Assembly (NCBI GenBank): GCA_037447655.1
Contig: JBBHKE010001486.1
Span: forward strand, 186,001-250,000
From: Zygnema cylindricum
Lineage: Eukaryota > Streptophyta > Zygnematophyceae > Zygnematales > Zygnemataceae
Reading direction: 5' to 3'
DNA length: 64,000 nt
Positions within the stretch are counted from its first letter, which is position 1. Each line of letters begins with the position of its first letter. Made by a program: the position numbers and the translations under genes. This document shows positions 13,067 to 23,895 of this stretch, in pieces. The notes below the pieces were generated by a model. That model had not been told where the DNA came from and ran no database searches. It worked only from the letters and a program-made list of their open reading frames with translations.

Positions 13067-14377
13067 TCGTCTCTTTTTTTTTGTACAGGGTTGTTTGTAG
13101 CAGTCTGGTAGAAAAGGTTTGTCCGTTTGGCGAACTTTTATGTCTATAAGATGGGTAAGACTGAGGTGTCGTCGTTTTAACATGTACTCAAGTAAAGGCT
13201 AGTCGGTTTAACATTTTGCTGTAAAGCGAAGGTCGACAAACTCCCTGACTTAAGTACATGATAATTCAACGTCCAACTGCAAGAATGTGAATAAAAAGGG
13301 AAGATAAAAAGGGAAGGTAGGCAAAGGAATGGTGTTACATGGGTCGACTATGGGTTGATATTTTCTGCCCAGAATTATGAGAATCGATGAGGCGACAGTA
13401 GACTCGCTCTTTACCTCCTTTACTCCACAGGTCGTCTGGCGACAATTATGAAGGCTCTCTGCTCTAAGGCAAGTTGATGGTCCATTTTTGTTTACCCCTT
13501 TGAGAACTCTAGTTAATCAATGTCGAAACGAATAAAGAAGTATGTGGGATCCCATGTCAGTTGGCACACGTTGTTGTGTAACTGAAGGGTTTGTTGATTA
13601 TATGCTGTTTCGCATGCTGTTCTCATTGTATATAATGTCGTTACAGGGAGTGCCAATTCAACTTGTGACGGATCAAATATAAATAGGAAGCTCGTTATGG
13701 TAATTCTTGGCTGTTTGTCTTTTTGTGCATTTGAAAGGTTACCTGAAACTTTTCTTTCACCTTGGGTCTGAGATACATGTTCGTGAGGACAATGTGATGC
13801 CTTTTTTGCATAAGTCTGGGATAAGGAAGAACAAAATTTGGTTTAACTCAATTTCCTCTTGAATAATTTGCAAATATTCGTTTATTTATTGTAGGTCATC
13901 ATATGAAAGTAGGCACAAAATTGTATATTCACTGGGAAAACTGCAGTGTTTTCTGAAATTGTAATAAACTGAACATGAAGAAGTAATGAACGAGGTTAAT
14001 GTCTGGCAGGAAATTTAAATAGAGTTACCTAGTAAACACTTGTCAGTAGGAATGTAGGCCCTCAAGGTATTTATTTATGCTTACCCATACATGTAAATGC
14101 CTGTCGCTGTAGCATGTATTATGTTTTGTTCAGATTTCCTGTTCAATCAGCCATTGCCGGAAATAATAGTGTTGATAACTAAAAAGTAAGGCTGTATTAA
14201 GATGGCACGAGGGTACACCATCAGAGTTGATAGGAATGACAAATGATAGGTCAAAGCAAAATTGAAAAACCGAATGTGAGGGGAAGCAAATTAAAAGGAA
14301 AAACAATGTGAAAGAAAGTAACACACAAGCAAAGGTAAGCCAACTGAAGGCATAAAAAGAGACAAAAAGCATGAAAT
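13067..14377. other. 3' flank of the CCCH gene and intergenic DNA
   Basis: No protein is recognisable. AATAAA hexamers, for example at 13290, could serve as poly(A) signals for the CCCH gene. The sequence is AT-rich with no obvious repeat. Confidence 0.4.
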
Positions 14378-14712
14378 CTATAGCAAAATAGTGGCCATAA
14401 AGCATAAACTACTCAGATAATTTAACGGACTACTAAAATCAACTCTTTGAATCTCGGCTCGGTAGAGTATGTTAAAGGAAATTTTTGACACACATTGACC
14501 ATCCATAGAGCAAATGGAGAGCTTGCTTTCGCTCTTAAAATACTTGCTATGAAGAGGAGTAAGGAGGAGGGCTGCCAAGGCCCCTCTGCTCGAAAAAGCA
14601 CCGACACCGAAAGAATGCAGGAACTCATCCAAAGGAGTTTTTGGACAATCAAATATCTTTTCCGCCGTCGGAATAAAGTTACCTGTAGCATCGCAGTGTG
14701 CACAATAATGCT
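14378..14712 (-). CDS. Possible exon of an unknown minus-strand gene
   Basis: On the minus strand an acceptor-like tgacag precedes an open frame reading EHYCAHCDATGNFIPTAEKI and continuing for about 110 codons to a stop. The balanced composition and the Cys/His cluster (HYCAHC) look protein-like rather than random. A second candidate exon may lie upstream at about 14835-14930 after cattcacag, starting GELIYAHAAVETLMGLIAFK. I recognise neither, there is no clear donor at the low-coordinate end, and this could be a gene fragment. Confidence 0.25.
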
Positions 14713-15242
14713 CCTGTCATGCGCAACCGCTCCAACATGTCAAGGGTCCCTGTACTGATGGTAATGTCGAAGACAACTTCAAAAATATGATAGGAACCAT
14801 CATGCAAAACAAAATATATCTCTTGTAAAGGAATACAATATGTGAAACTTCTCGATAAACAGAATACTTCAGCTTGAAAGCTATTAGTCCCATTAGCGTT
14901 TCAACCGCGGCATGTGCGTAAATCAACTCTCCCCTGTGAATGCAATGAAGCATGAATGCAATCGAGTTAAAAGCATAGTTGTTCACGGCGATTAGTGCAA
15001 ACGTACCGTACGCGACGAATTATACGTAACAAACGCATTGAACCTTTTGATCAAATCGCAAAAAATCGTTAATGAATTTCTTTCCGTACTATTCCGTACA
15101 TAAAAAAACAAAAAACTTACATATAACGCAGTTTGCAAGTTTTTACCGTTAAATGAGCGGTAAAACAATAAACTCTTTATTTTTTTATCACACTCCTTAT
15201 TGGTATTGGAAATTCTTCACCAACTGGTAGTCCAGTCGATCA
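14713..15242. other. Unassigned AT-rich DNA
   Basis: Apart from the possible upstream exon near 14835-14930, nothing recognisable is seen. Confidence 0.3.
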
Positions 15243-15416
15243 CCTTAGGAAACTCTAAGCAGCTTGCGTACTCGGGTTCGAATGTCACGAAGGTAGAATT
15301 TGAATGGAATTTCGTCTGTCCGAGCCTATCCTTAGGGAACACTTAGCACTTGACGTACCCGGGTTCGAATGCCACGAAGGTAAAATTTTATGGAATTTCG
15401 TTTGTCCGAGCCTATC
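15243..15416 (+). repeat. Two tandem 87-bp units with tRNA-like B boxes (SINE-like)
   Basis: Units 15243-15329 and 15330-15416 are about 85% alike. Each carries GGGTTCGAATG(T/C)CACGAAGG, which matches the tRNA T-arm/B-box consensus GGTTCRANYCC in most positions. Upstream of the first unit 'actggtagtccagtc' is a possible A box. Each unit ends 'tgtccgagcctat'. The layout suggests a tRNA-derived SINE or the internal end of one. No full cloverleaf is evident, so it is not called a tRNA gene. Confidence 0.5.
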
Positions 15417-17399
15417 TGACAGGACATGGCCGCCTTCTGTCTTCCTTCTTTCTCTATCTCGCAGACAGCGCATTACTCCAAAAAAAAAAAATACAGACCA
15501 AGAACAAAAGACATTTTTCACATTCAGCAATTTGCACGACATAGAAAAACAAGATATTTAAAAAAGATCAATCACATTAATAGAAAAAAAATTACATCCT
15601 CGATTTATGGGCATGATTGCTTTTGTCGAAGTCTGGAGGCGAGGATAGTAAAAAGCTTGGGAGGGAGGAGGGTAGGATATGGGGAAGCGGCTTCCTCGCG
15701 GTTTCGTTTTCAATGTTCCATGGCGTCTTCTTTCAAAAAAAATTGAAGAAGACGCCCGTACAAATTTCAAACTGAACGCGCGAAATTATTGTGACGTTCA
15801 ACGTCTCTTTTCGAAAATGTCCGTACATTTTCGATTATATAACGTACAACTTCCGTGGTATTCCTGTTCAGTTCACTGAACAGAAAGTACCAATAAGTAC
15901 GACGCATATTTCCCGTTTTATTCCGTACATATCCGTAAAAAAATGTACAGTTACAGTAATTTGTTTACAGGTTTCCGTAAATTTTCAGTTTCAGTTTACA
16001 GTACACGTTTTTTTACGATTTTTTCAAAAGTCACGAATTATACGTTTCAATCGGAAAAAAGGAAAAAATCGCGCGATTTGAACAACTATAGTTAAAAGAG
16101 ACAGTTGCACGAGCAAGTGAGCGAGTCGAGAAAAGGTGGGTGATGGGAGTCCTGAAGGTGAGGGAGTTTGCGAATTGAGTAGTTTGAATGCTAAAGTGGA
16201 AAGAGAAGTATTTAACAACTAAGCTCCACACCTAGGAGAGAAAACGAGTAAATGAAGAATCAACGTGGAGGCTCAGATAAAATGGTGATTAGAACCATAT
16301 CAAAAACTAAATCTTGGTGTAATTGTCTTCGTAATAAAAGTGGAGGAAATCAACGTCTCCGCTAAAGCAAGGAGGAATATAACAAGCCGCCTCCCACATA
16401 GATTGTTGAAAGGTGAGAAACTATTAGAAACACGAGGGGTTGTGACAGTAGGAATAGGAGTTTCGCCAACCAAAAAGAGGGAGAAAACGCGGAGGTAATA
16501 AGACACAAACCAAGGTAGACAACGGGTGCCACAAGTGTCGTATGTTTTGCTTGAACCTCAGGGTTGGAAGAGGAGGGGAACTAGGATAAGGCGTTGGAGT
16601 CAGGGAGTTAGTCAGTTTCTTCCCTCGGCTCTATGTGCATTAGGCCTTGGTCAGTTCGGGGAAAGGTCACACTTTGATTTATTCAGATGGAACGCTAGTA
16701 GGTTCCTCAAAGCATGTTAATTGAAAAGATTGGTATATTAAGTCTCGTACGCATCTCACTTCGCAAGGGAGTGAGTCGGAGGGCTAGTTTCACCTCTCAT
16801 TGACCCAATATCGTCGACCCAAGGCGTAAGGACCATTTGGGAGACCGGGGGATAAAGCTACTCGGAAGTTCCCAAAATCATCACGGGGAACCGAAGGTGG
16901 CTACAAAAATTTCAGCCCCTTGATTAACCTGTTTATGTAGAACCTTGGAGAAGACGACATCCCAATCCAATGACCTTAGTAGCACACCATGGACACCACT
17001 AAGGGCTTGGGGAAGTCGTCAGCGGTGCTTGGTCGAAATCATCACACTCGCCGCCCATCCTTCAGCGTGCTGCAATTGTAGCAAAAAACAAGACTAGAGA
17101 TTAGATGAAGATAGTGGAATCATTGTAAAAAATGAGCGGAGGAGCGATAAAGTAGATTTGAAGGTAAAAACATAGTGGTGGGAATGTGGTGTTGCTTGTA
17201 AAAATAGCTTAGGGCAAAGATAAATAATAAATAGCAATGGCCGACTAATGGTACCGCGTTTTCTCGACATATTATCAACACGAATTTTCCATAAGAAATT
17301 TATATGGGAAATCTTGAAAGTATTTTGTGAGCCAATTTTCACCTTCTTTTTTATGTTGATAATGTTGTTGGTTTTTTAGGTTTGCAACTTTCTAGTACG
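15417..17399. other. Unassigned DNA, no gene recognised
   Basis: The segment has an A tract at 15481-15490 and a 9-bp-stem palindrome at 15864-15883. No frame shows recognisable protein similarity and no repeat boundary could be set. Confidence 0.3.
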
Positions 17400-17640
17400 T
17401 GTCGACACACTCACTTTCGCGCATCAACGTCTTTATCTAGCACTTTTTCTGTACGATTGTACAAAATAACGAGCAATTTTAGTACGATCTTACACATTTC
17501 ATACACCAAACTATTTTAAAGTGTCCAAATTAGAGTAATTGACAATAATTAAACTGTCTATATTAAGGTAAGGAAAACATAGAATTGTCAATTTTATTTT
17601 ATATTTGAGAGTCAAATTTAGGGGCGCCGAATCAGTGTTC
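17400..17640. repeat. Arm related to the foldback element at 60095-60583
   Basis: The segment from gtgtcgacacactcactttc through ctagcactttttctgtacg, gagcaattttag and ccaaattagagta to gggcgccgaatcagtg follows the same order of motifs as the left arm and centre of the element at 60095-60360. It is more diverged. A partner right arm is not clear here, so it may be a truncated copy. Confidence 0.5.
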
Positions 17641-18239
17641 TTAACACTAATAGCGATTCACGGTCTAGTTTTCTAATAGTACCAATGATAGGAATGTTAA
17701 GATTATTGGGAGAATCGGCGGATCAGCCGAAATCGTGTTTCGGTTCGATATGGAGAATTGGTTGTCCGCGGATTGTTGACGTTTTGGCTCGCGTGGCGCG
17801 GTTCGATTCTATGTATGGTTTCGCTATTTACATCGGAGTACCTTTGGTTCGTTCAATGTACGGCAGTTCAGCACACCGCGAATCGTAATTAGAGTAAACA
17901 ACAAATTAGAGTAAAAATAATAATTAGAGTTATAAACTCTAATTTGTGTGATAAAACTTTTTCAAAAGGGAAATTTACTCTAATTTATCAATAACCCTAA
18001 TTCGGGCGTAAATTTGGGCGCTAAATATATCCACTGTAAATTAAGTACAAGTACAAAATCTAACAAAACGTACAGTTTCACGTCATTATGAGGTTTGCAT
18101 TACGCGGAGTGTTAATACACAGTTACATGAAAACGGCATTATTTGTATTTTTTTACTTAATAAAGTACAGTTTTGCACAGTCAAACACCGACCGTACGCC
18201 ACACTATTTAAATGGCATTGTATTAGAGTCATTAACGGT
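17641..18239. other. Unassigned AT-rich DNA with inverted motif
   Basis: CTAATAGCGATTCACGG at 17647 and CCGCGAATCGTAATTAG near 17875 form an imperfect inverted pair about 245 bp apart, followed by several copies of 'attagagt'. It may be another small DNA element, but no target duplication was identified. Confidence 0.3.
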
Positions 18240-18269
18240 CATTATCCACAGCTAGGCTGCATCGGGCGG

Positions 18270-20791
18270 TCCAACTTGGTCGTTCTAGCGAGTATTCTCG
18301 GGCTGCTCGTGCTCTTCGACCTTTCCAACCATCTCCGTCTTCCAAGGCGACGGTTGAGGCCTTACGTTAGTTACATCCTCTTGCCCCTAAAGAGATCCTC
18401 CCTTTTGTGGAAGTCCACGGTCCTCTTATATCGTTCGACTTGGAGCGGGGAGCATTTACTACAGCTTCGCATCGGTCGCCTCATCTTTTTGCGGGGGGCC
18501 CATCTGGGATGGTGTACGAACTCCTCCGTGACGTATTTCCTCCTGACACCCCTTCTCCAGGTTTCGATCTTCTTTTTAAGGTGGCTTCTGAATGGCTCGA
18601 GGACATGTTCCTCACAATATTGTACCACTTCTCCCTACGGCTCGCCTTGTTGTTGTTACTATACCTACTAGGGGAATTTGCCCAAATGCTATCGATGAGT
18701 TGTTATACCGTTTGGTCGCTCGCACGATGTGTATTCAACTCTAAGGGGCTTTCCATGGCCATTTCTCACCGCACCATTTCGGTGTAGCTACGAAGGGGGG
18801 TTGTGAGGCGGTTGTTCATGGTCTTCGAGTTGTTTTGGATCTCCATCCGGATTGGGTGGTCCTCCAGGTAGATGTTGCTAACGCCTTTAACACTGTCAAC
18901 CATAATGCTATATTCCGATAGTTGAGGCATGCTCCATCTCATGTCAACCAGATTTTCCCTTTTGTTCGTGCATTTTATTCTCGCCCGAGCTCCCTCATCT
19001 TTTATCTTGGCTGTCCCTTTGGTGAGGTTCCCACTTTGGAGTCTGGACTGGCACTCGCCAAGGTGATCCTTTTGGGGGGGGGGCTTTTTGCATTGGCTCA
19101 CCTTCAAGTTTTACGCGACTCTGCTACGACTTTCCGTGGTTGTTTATTCTATTCCATCGCAAATGATACTCATATTGTGGGCCCTCGTGACCAAGTTTTA
19201 TCTGCCTTTTCCCATTTTGCGGAGCAACTTCGTCGGATTGGTTTGTCAATTAAGCCGTCTAAATGTGTGGCTTGGTGCCCGCAAGGCTAACCTTTAGACT
19301 TCCCTGTTCTTGTGGGTTTTCAAATTACATCTCCGACGGATGGTATTAAAGCTTTAAGCTCTCCTATTGGTGCCCCATCTTTTGTGAACCAAGTTGTCAC
19401 TGATGCTTTGTTGGAGAACCTCTAGCACCCCGATGAACTTCCTAAGCTCTCCGACTCCCAATTGGCATTTTGCATCCTCACTCGTTGCTTTGCTCAACGT
19501 CCTCTCTATCTCGCTCGGATGTTACCACCAACGACTCATTTTTTGTCCTCTCTAAAGGAGTTCGACGATCAACTTTTTAGTATTCTCTATCACCTTGTTT
19601 GGCATGGGATTTTTGATCGGCCAGAGGGCTCATTTGCACGCCGTCAAGCTAGCCTTCCAATTTTCGACAAGGGTTTAGATTTGATTTTGATGGCTCGAGT
19701 GGCTCGAGCGGCTTATCAGGGTAGCTGGGCTTTGGTGGAGCCCGGCATCACTTCTCGTTTTATAGCAAATGATGTTCCCATTCTAGCCCAAGTCGTCCCT
19801 AGGACAAACTTTTTCCTTCTCATCAGGCTCTTCTCTCCGCTCGTGCACTCCTTCCGCCTAATGCCCGAAACCAAGCGCCACCTTTTCCGTCTCTAATTAC
19901 TGACAACAACTACCATGTACAACAACGCATATCCGAGCAGTTGGAAGTCGCTGACTTCCATGATTTATTAAATGCGCTACCTTCAGCTCATTCGCGTGCT
20001 CGTTTACGTTCGTGTTTTGGGCCAGGGTCTGGTGCGTTGTTACCCGCAACACCCATTTTTTCGACACTTCGTATGACGTCTGACCACATCAACTATGTTA
20101 TCCGCCTTTGTTTGGGTTTGCCTCACCCTCCACTTTTTGGGCGCCCCAACTGTGTTTGGAACCAACCTATTGACTCCGACGACATCCATTTACTTATTAG
20201 CTCGAACGTACCGTTGCGCATGATTTGGTTCTTGATGCGATTACTACGATTGGTGTCGAAGTAGGCTACACTGTTAACCGGGAGGTTTCTCATATCTTAT
20301 CTCCTCGTTCCCAATCTAGTGGTCTCTGAAGCCCTCAGGTTGACTTGGTTTTCCTCCACCGGACTGGGTGGACTTTGGGTGATGTGGTCCTTACTGATCC
20401 GACTAGGACCAACATTTCTTTTTGCGCGGAAGTACATACGGGCGTGGTGGCTCGGGACGTGGCGGCTTCTAAAGAAAGGGATTACGCTCACCGGGACACG
20501 ACAGACTTGTTTGTCCCATTTGCAACAGAGATTTTTGGTTCTTTGGACAAGTCTTTCGATGATTTTCTTTGCAACAATGCTAAGAGAGCTTTTGAATCTA
20601 GTGGACCAGGGAGTCCTCCCCCAAGCCTCCTCGTTGCTTTTTACCGTCAGCGTGCATTAATTGCCCTTCAACGACCGCAAGCTGCAGCCCTTCTCCCTCG
20701 AAGCACAATGGCGGATGATAGGCTGGGCCTCCCAAATCTTCCTCCACGGGATCTAGTCCACATCCACGATCTTCGAGGGTGTGGAATTTAG
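18270..20791 (+). pseudogene. Decayed LINE-type (non-LTR) retrotransposon ORF with reverse transcriptase
   Basis: Three frames must be joined. They encode a polymerase with conserved order: a fingers motif near 18660-18760, then KGGCEAVVHGLRVVLDLHPD followed by VVLQVDVANAFNTV (RT motif A, catalytic Asp in DVANAF, about 18800-18910), then SIANDTHIVGP at about 19160, where the usual A-D-D catalytic core now reads A-N-D. A long palm/thumb region follows to 19895. The last part (20330-20791) has DVVLTDPTR, KERDY and FVPFATEIFGSLDKSFDDFL, a C-terminal domain seen after this type of RT and possibly endonuclease-like (inference). Internal TAG/TAA stops and frameshifts make it inactive. A T-rich 3' UTR with AATAAA near 21013 follows. 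Confidence 0.75.
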
Positions 20792-21073
20792 TTTGTTAGG
20801 GTTGTGGGGAATCATATAGAGTGGGTTTTTCTTTTTTGTCTTGTCATCTTTGGTTTTTTGTTTAGTCTTCCTTATTAGCCTAGTTGGTTTGTTTTCCTCA
20901 TTTGTTTGTTTTTCTTTGTTTTAGTAACTGTTGGCTCTTGTAGTCTTTAAATGTTATATTTCCTTTATTTTACCCCCTTTGTATTTTGATGGTTTTTCCA
21001 TGGCACTTTGTGTAATAAAGTTTTATCTGGTTCTAAAAGTATGTAAAACGGGGCAAAGTAAACCACAACACAC
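20792..21073 (+). other. LINE 3' UTR
   Basis: T-rich tail after the LINE frame, with aataaag near 21013. The minus-strand LINE tail at 60586-60800 has the same style. The family-G LTR starts directly after it at 21074. Confidence 0.5.
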
Positions 21074-22937
21074 TGTCATGCCGTATCGTGTCGGTTGCCC
21101 GCGCGCACGATATCATGCCCGCACACGCGATATTTGCCGTGCGCGCACGATATAATGCACGCACGCGCTGTATTTCGGATGCACGCGCGATATTTCGCAC
21201 GCACGCGCGGTATTTTGCATGCACGCACGATTTTATGCATGCACGCACGTTTTCATGTTGTTTCGTCGCACGTGCGATTTCACGTCGATTCAGTTATTTT
21301 CACGTTTGGCTGTATAGTAACTGATTTCGTGCGATACCTTTCATTTCGTGCGTAGGTACACGATTTTCGAAGTATGGACGCGATATATCAATTGGCCGAC
21401 GTATCGCGATTTCCGGGAGTATTTCGTGCGATATGTTTCGTTTCGTGCGGTATTTATCGTTTCGTGCGTATGCGCGCGATTTAGAGAGTATCGACACGAA
21501 GTATCGTTTGGAGGCGTATCGCGATTTCCGAGTGACACTTGGATACATCTATTTATTTAAGTTGCGAACCCATGTAGGTTCGCGCATACATGTAGTTAGG
21601 GAGGGTTTTTACCCTCGAACAGTGGATTTTGTCAGGCGTACGACAGACGACGTTGGCAGCCTATTGGCCAACATCTTAAATAGTTTCATGCATGTAAAGT
21701 AGACTAGACGTAGGCTAATTTTGCTTAGGCCTACCGTAGCTCTTACTTAGCATAATTCTTAGACTTAGAGAATTTAGCTTTTGGACAAGAATTTTCTCTT
21801 GGCAGCGGAGCTTTTCTTTTGTTGTCTCTCTCACCGATTGCTCATGCTTTCTCTTTCTTATTGCTAGCTAGCTATAGTGGCTAGATAGGTTAAGAATATT
21901 TGCCTTTGTTTCTGCCTCGTTTTTAATCCACACGGCTTCGGCCAAGTCCGGAAGGTTTCCCTCCAAATTTGTCTTTTTGGCGATTGGTGAAGTGGAGGCT
22001 TGAGGGGTGGCATCTTCTGTCAAGCTGTGCCGTTCTCCGGACAGCTGGACGGTTTGTTTGAGTGTATTTATGTGTGTGGCATTTCGGTTTTCTTGGGAAA
22101 GTGTCATTTTTGGTTAATTCCGATTTTCTTGGTTTTGGTTGGAAGTGATTATTTTGCTTCGTTGCTTTCCTTTGAGATAACTCTTGTAGAGAATATGTGG
22201 AAGACCCGAGAGCCTAGTGGCTACCTCGTGGCTTAGTATTCTTGTCCAAAAGGTCTAACTTTTCAAAAGCACATATTTTAAAAAGTTTATTTCTTTAAAA
22301 TAAATTAAAAATATATATATATATACATATTACCTTTCATATTCAGTTTTTATTATTTTTTTTGTCTTTCCATTTTCCTTCCACTTTATCTTTCGTTTTC
22401 AGTTTTGCTTCTCAGTTTGGTTTGAGAACAAAAATCTCAAAGAAAAAAATATATAAAAATAAATTATTTTCAATATAAAATCCATCTTTTCATTTCTATA
22501 TTTTCTTCCACCTATTTTTGATTTGGTTTTTTTCCCCATTTTTTTCTTTCTTAAAGTTTCATTCTACTTTCTCTCTATTTTTGCTTTCACTTTCAGTTTT
22601 GCCTTGGGAAAACATATTTTAAAAATAATTTAATTTATAAATTTTATTTTATAAAAAAAAAAAAAAAAACACAGTTTGTTTTTGTTTTTTGTTTTATTCT
22701 TTCTTTCTTACTATCCTTGTCCTTATATTTTGTTGCCACTCTATTTCTAGTCTGCAGATTTAGGTCTGATTTTGTGTCAGATTTTTAGGGTTAATCATCA
22801 GAATTAGGGTTTGGCCGCAGATTTAGGGTTTGGGTCGCAGATTTAGGGTTTGGGCGAATTTAGGGTTTAATTTTTGGAATGATTAACCCTAGGTTAGCAT
22901 ATTACCATCCCTTGGTCGCAGATTTTTGATTTTTGCA
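21074..22937 (+). repeat. 5' LTR of family-G retrotransposon, copy 1
   Basis: It starts TGTCATG and ends ttttgCA, giving 1,864 bp with TG...CA ends. The start is set by comparison with another copy at 61278, where homology also begins at TGTCATG after unrelated flank. The end is set by the primer-binding site three bases later. It carries a 20-bp minisatellite near its start, a 'cccatgtaggttcgcgcata' block at about 21570, and TTTAGGGTTTGG-like repeats near its end. Confidence 0.75.
21100..21257 (+). repeat. 20-bp minisatellite in the family-G LTR (about 8 units)
   Basis: Units follow CACGCRCGATATTTTGCATG with a 20-bp period (one unit is 22 bp). The GC part is alternating purine-pyrimidine. 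Shorter arrays of the same motif lie at 61300-61374 and 62859-62930 in the other LTR copy. Confidence 0.8.
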
Positions 22938-22940
22938 GCG

Positions 22941-22950
22941 TGGTATTAGG
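22941..22950 (+). other. Primer-binding site of family G
   Basis: TGGTATTAGG lies 3 bp after the LTR end. Its first six bases and several later ones match TGGTATCAGAG, the complement of the 3' end of plant initiator tRNA-Met. The second copy at 28206 reads TGGAATCAGG. This is conventional 3'-end priming, unlike the Copia elements in this window. Confidence 0.55.
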
Positions 22951-23895
22951 GTTTGGGAAACCTTTTTGCCCAATTTTACCGTACTTTGTGTTTTATTTTG
23001 AATTTTTCTCAATATTTCTTATCTTTCTTTCCTTTAGTGCAACTTCCTTTGCTGGCTAGTTGATGTTTGGTTTGTGGTGGATTTGATATTCTCTTTCTTT
23101 ATCCTTTGCCAAATTTAATCATTCATAAAACCTAGCAAAGTGAAAATATATATTCATATATACTAGATTTGCACGAATTATAACATATAATTATCATTGC
23201 TTTATAGTTGGGTATAGCGTGGCATAGCGCTGATACGCATACCCTAGCAGGATACTAATTGCCTGGGTGTTTAGTGGTGGTCCTGGGTACGATTATTCGG
23301 AACCGAGGCGGATCACGTTCCTAAGGACTCTGCAAAATCCGACTTGCTTCAACTAAGTTCGGTTCACTTTTAGTACTCACCAAAGTATTAAAAGTGTTTG
23401 TAAGTATCCCGATGCCTTGCGGGTACAAGAGCGTCACGATATAGTGTGGACACTCGTGTAGAGGGATCGGTGTGGATTAGTTATATTACATACCTTTCTT
23501 GTTGAGCATTTGCATTTTCCTTGCTTTCTTTGCATGCTATCTGGCTGTGAGTGGCCTTGAGTTTCCTTGTGACTGTCTGGATTGGATTTTGTTTCATAGA
23601 TCTCGCCGTGGGTGGCACTGTTGAGACAATTTTTTGTCTGTGCCACTATAGATCTGCAACAAAAGGTGCTTGTATAGTTCTCTATTTGTTTTTATAGATC
23701 TGGCCATTCGGCCTTGCCCCATTGTTTGCAGGGTAGAGGTTTTGGTATTCCAGCTTTTTGCTAGATCTGACCACCAGGTCTTGATAGAGACTTTGTGTGT
23801 TAGCTTGTCTTGTGTGGTTTGGCCTTCCATTTGACGCACCTCGATAAGGCCGTTCCGTTCTTTCATAGTCGTAATCGAGGGTTTTCTCTTGGTTT
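22951..23895 (+). other. Long 5' leader of family G, copy 1
   Basis: About 950 nt lie between primer-binding site and gag. They are conserved in the second copy (28216-29164), including 'aatccgacttgcttc', 'cttttagtactcacc' and 'gcatttgcat'. No long open frame is present, so this is probably an untranslated leader with packaging or translation signals (inference). Confidence 0.6.

Noticed and set aside
15864-15883. 9-bp-stem palindrome CTGTTCAGT/ACTGAACAG as a regulatory site or terminator
   Set aside because: Isolated, no gene nearby, and a palindrome of this size is expected by chance in a window this long.
21088-21355. Repetitive open frames with His/Ala/Arg-rich peptides as protein genes
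   Set aside because: They are translations of the 20-bp minisatellite in several frames and have no other coding support.
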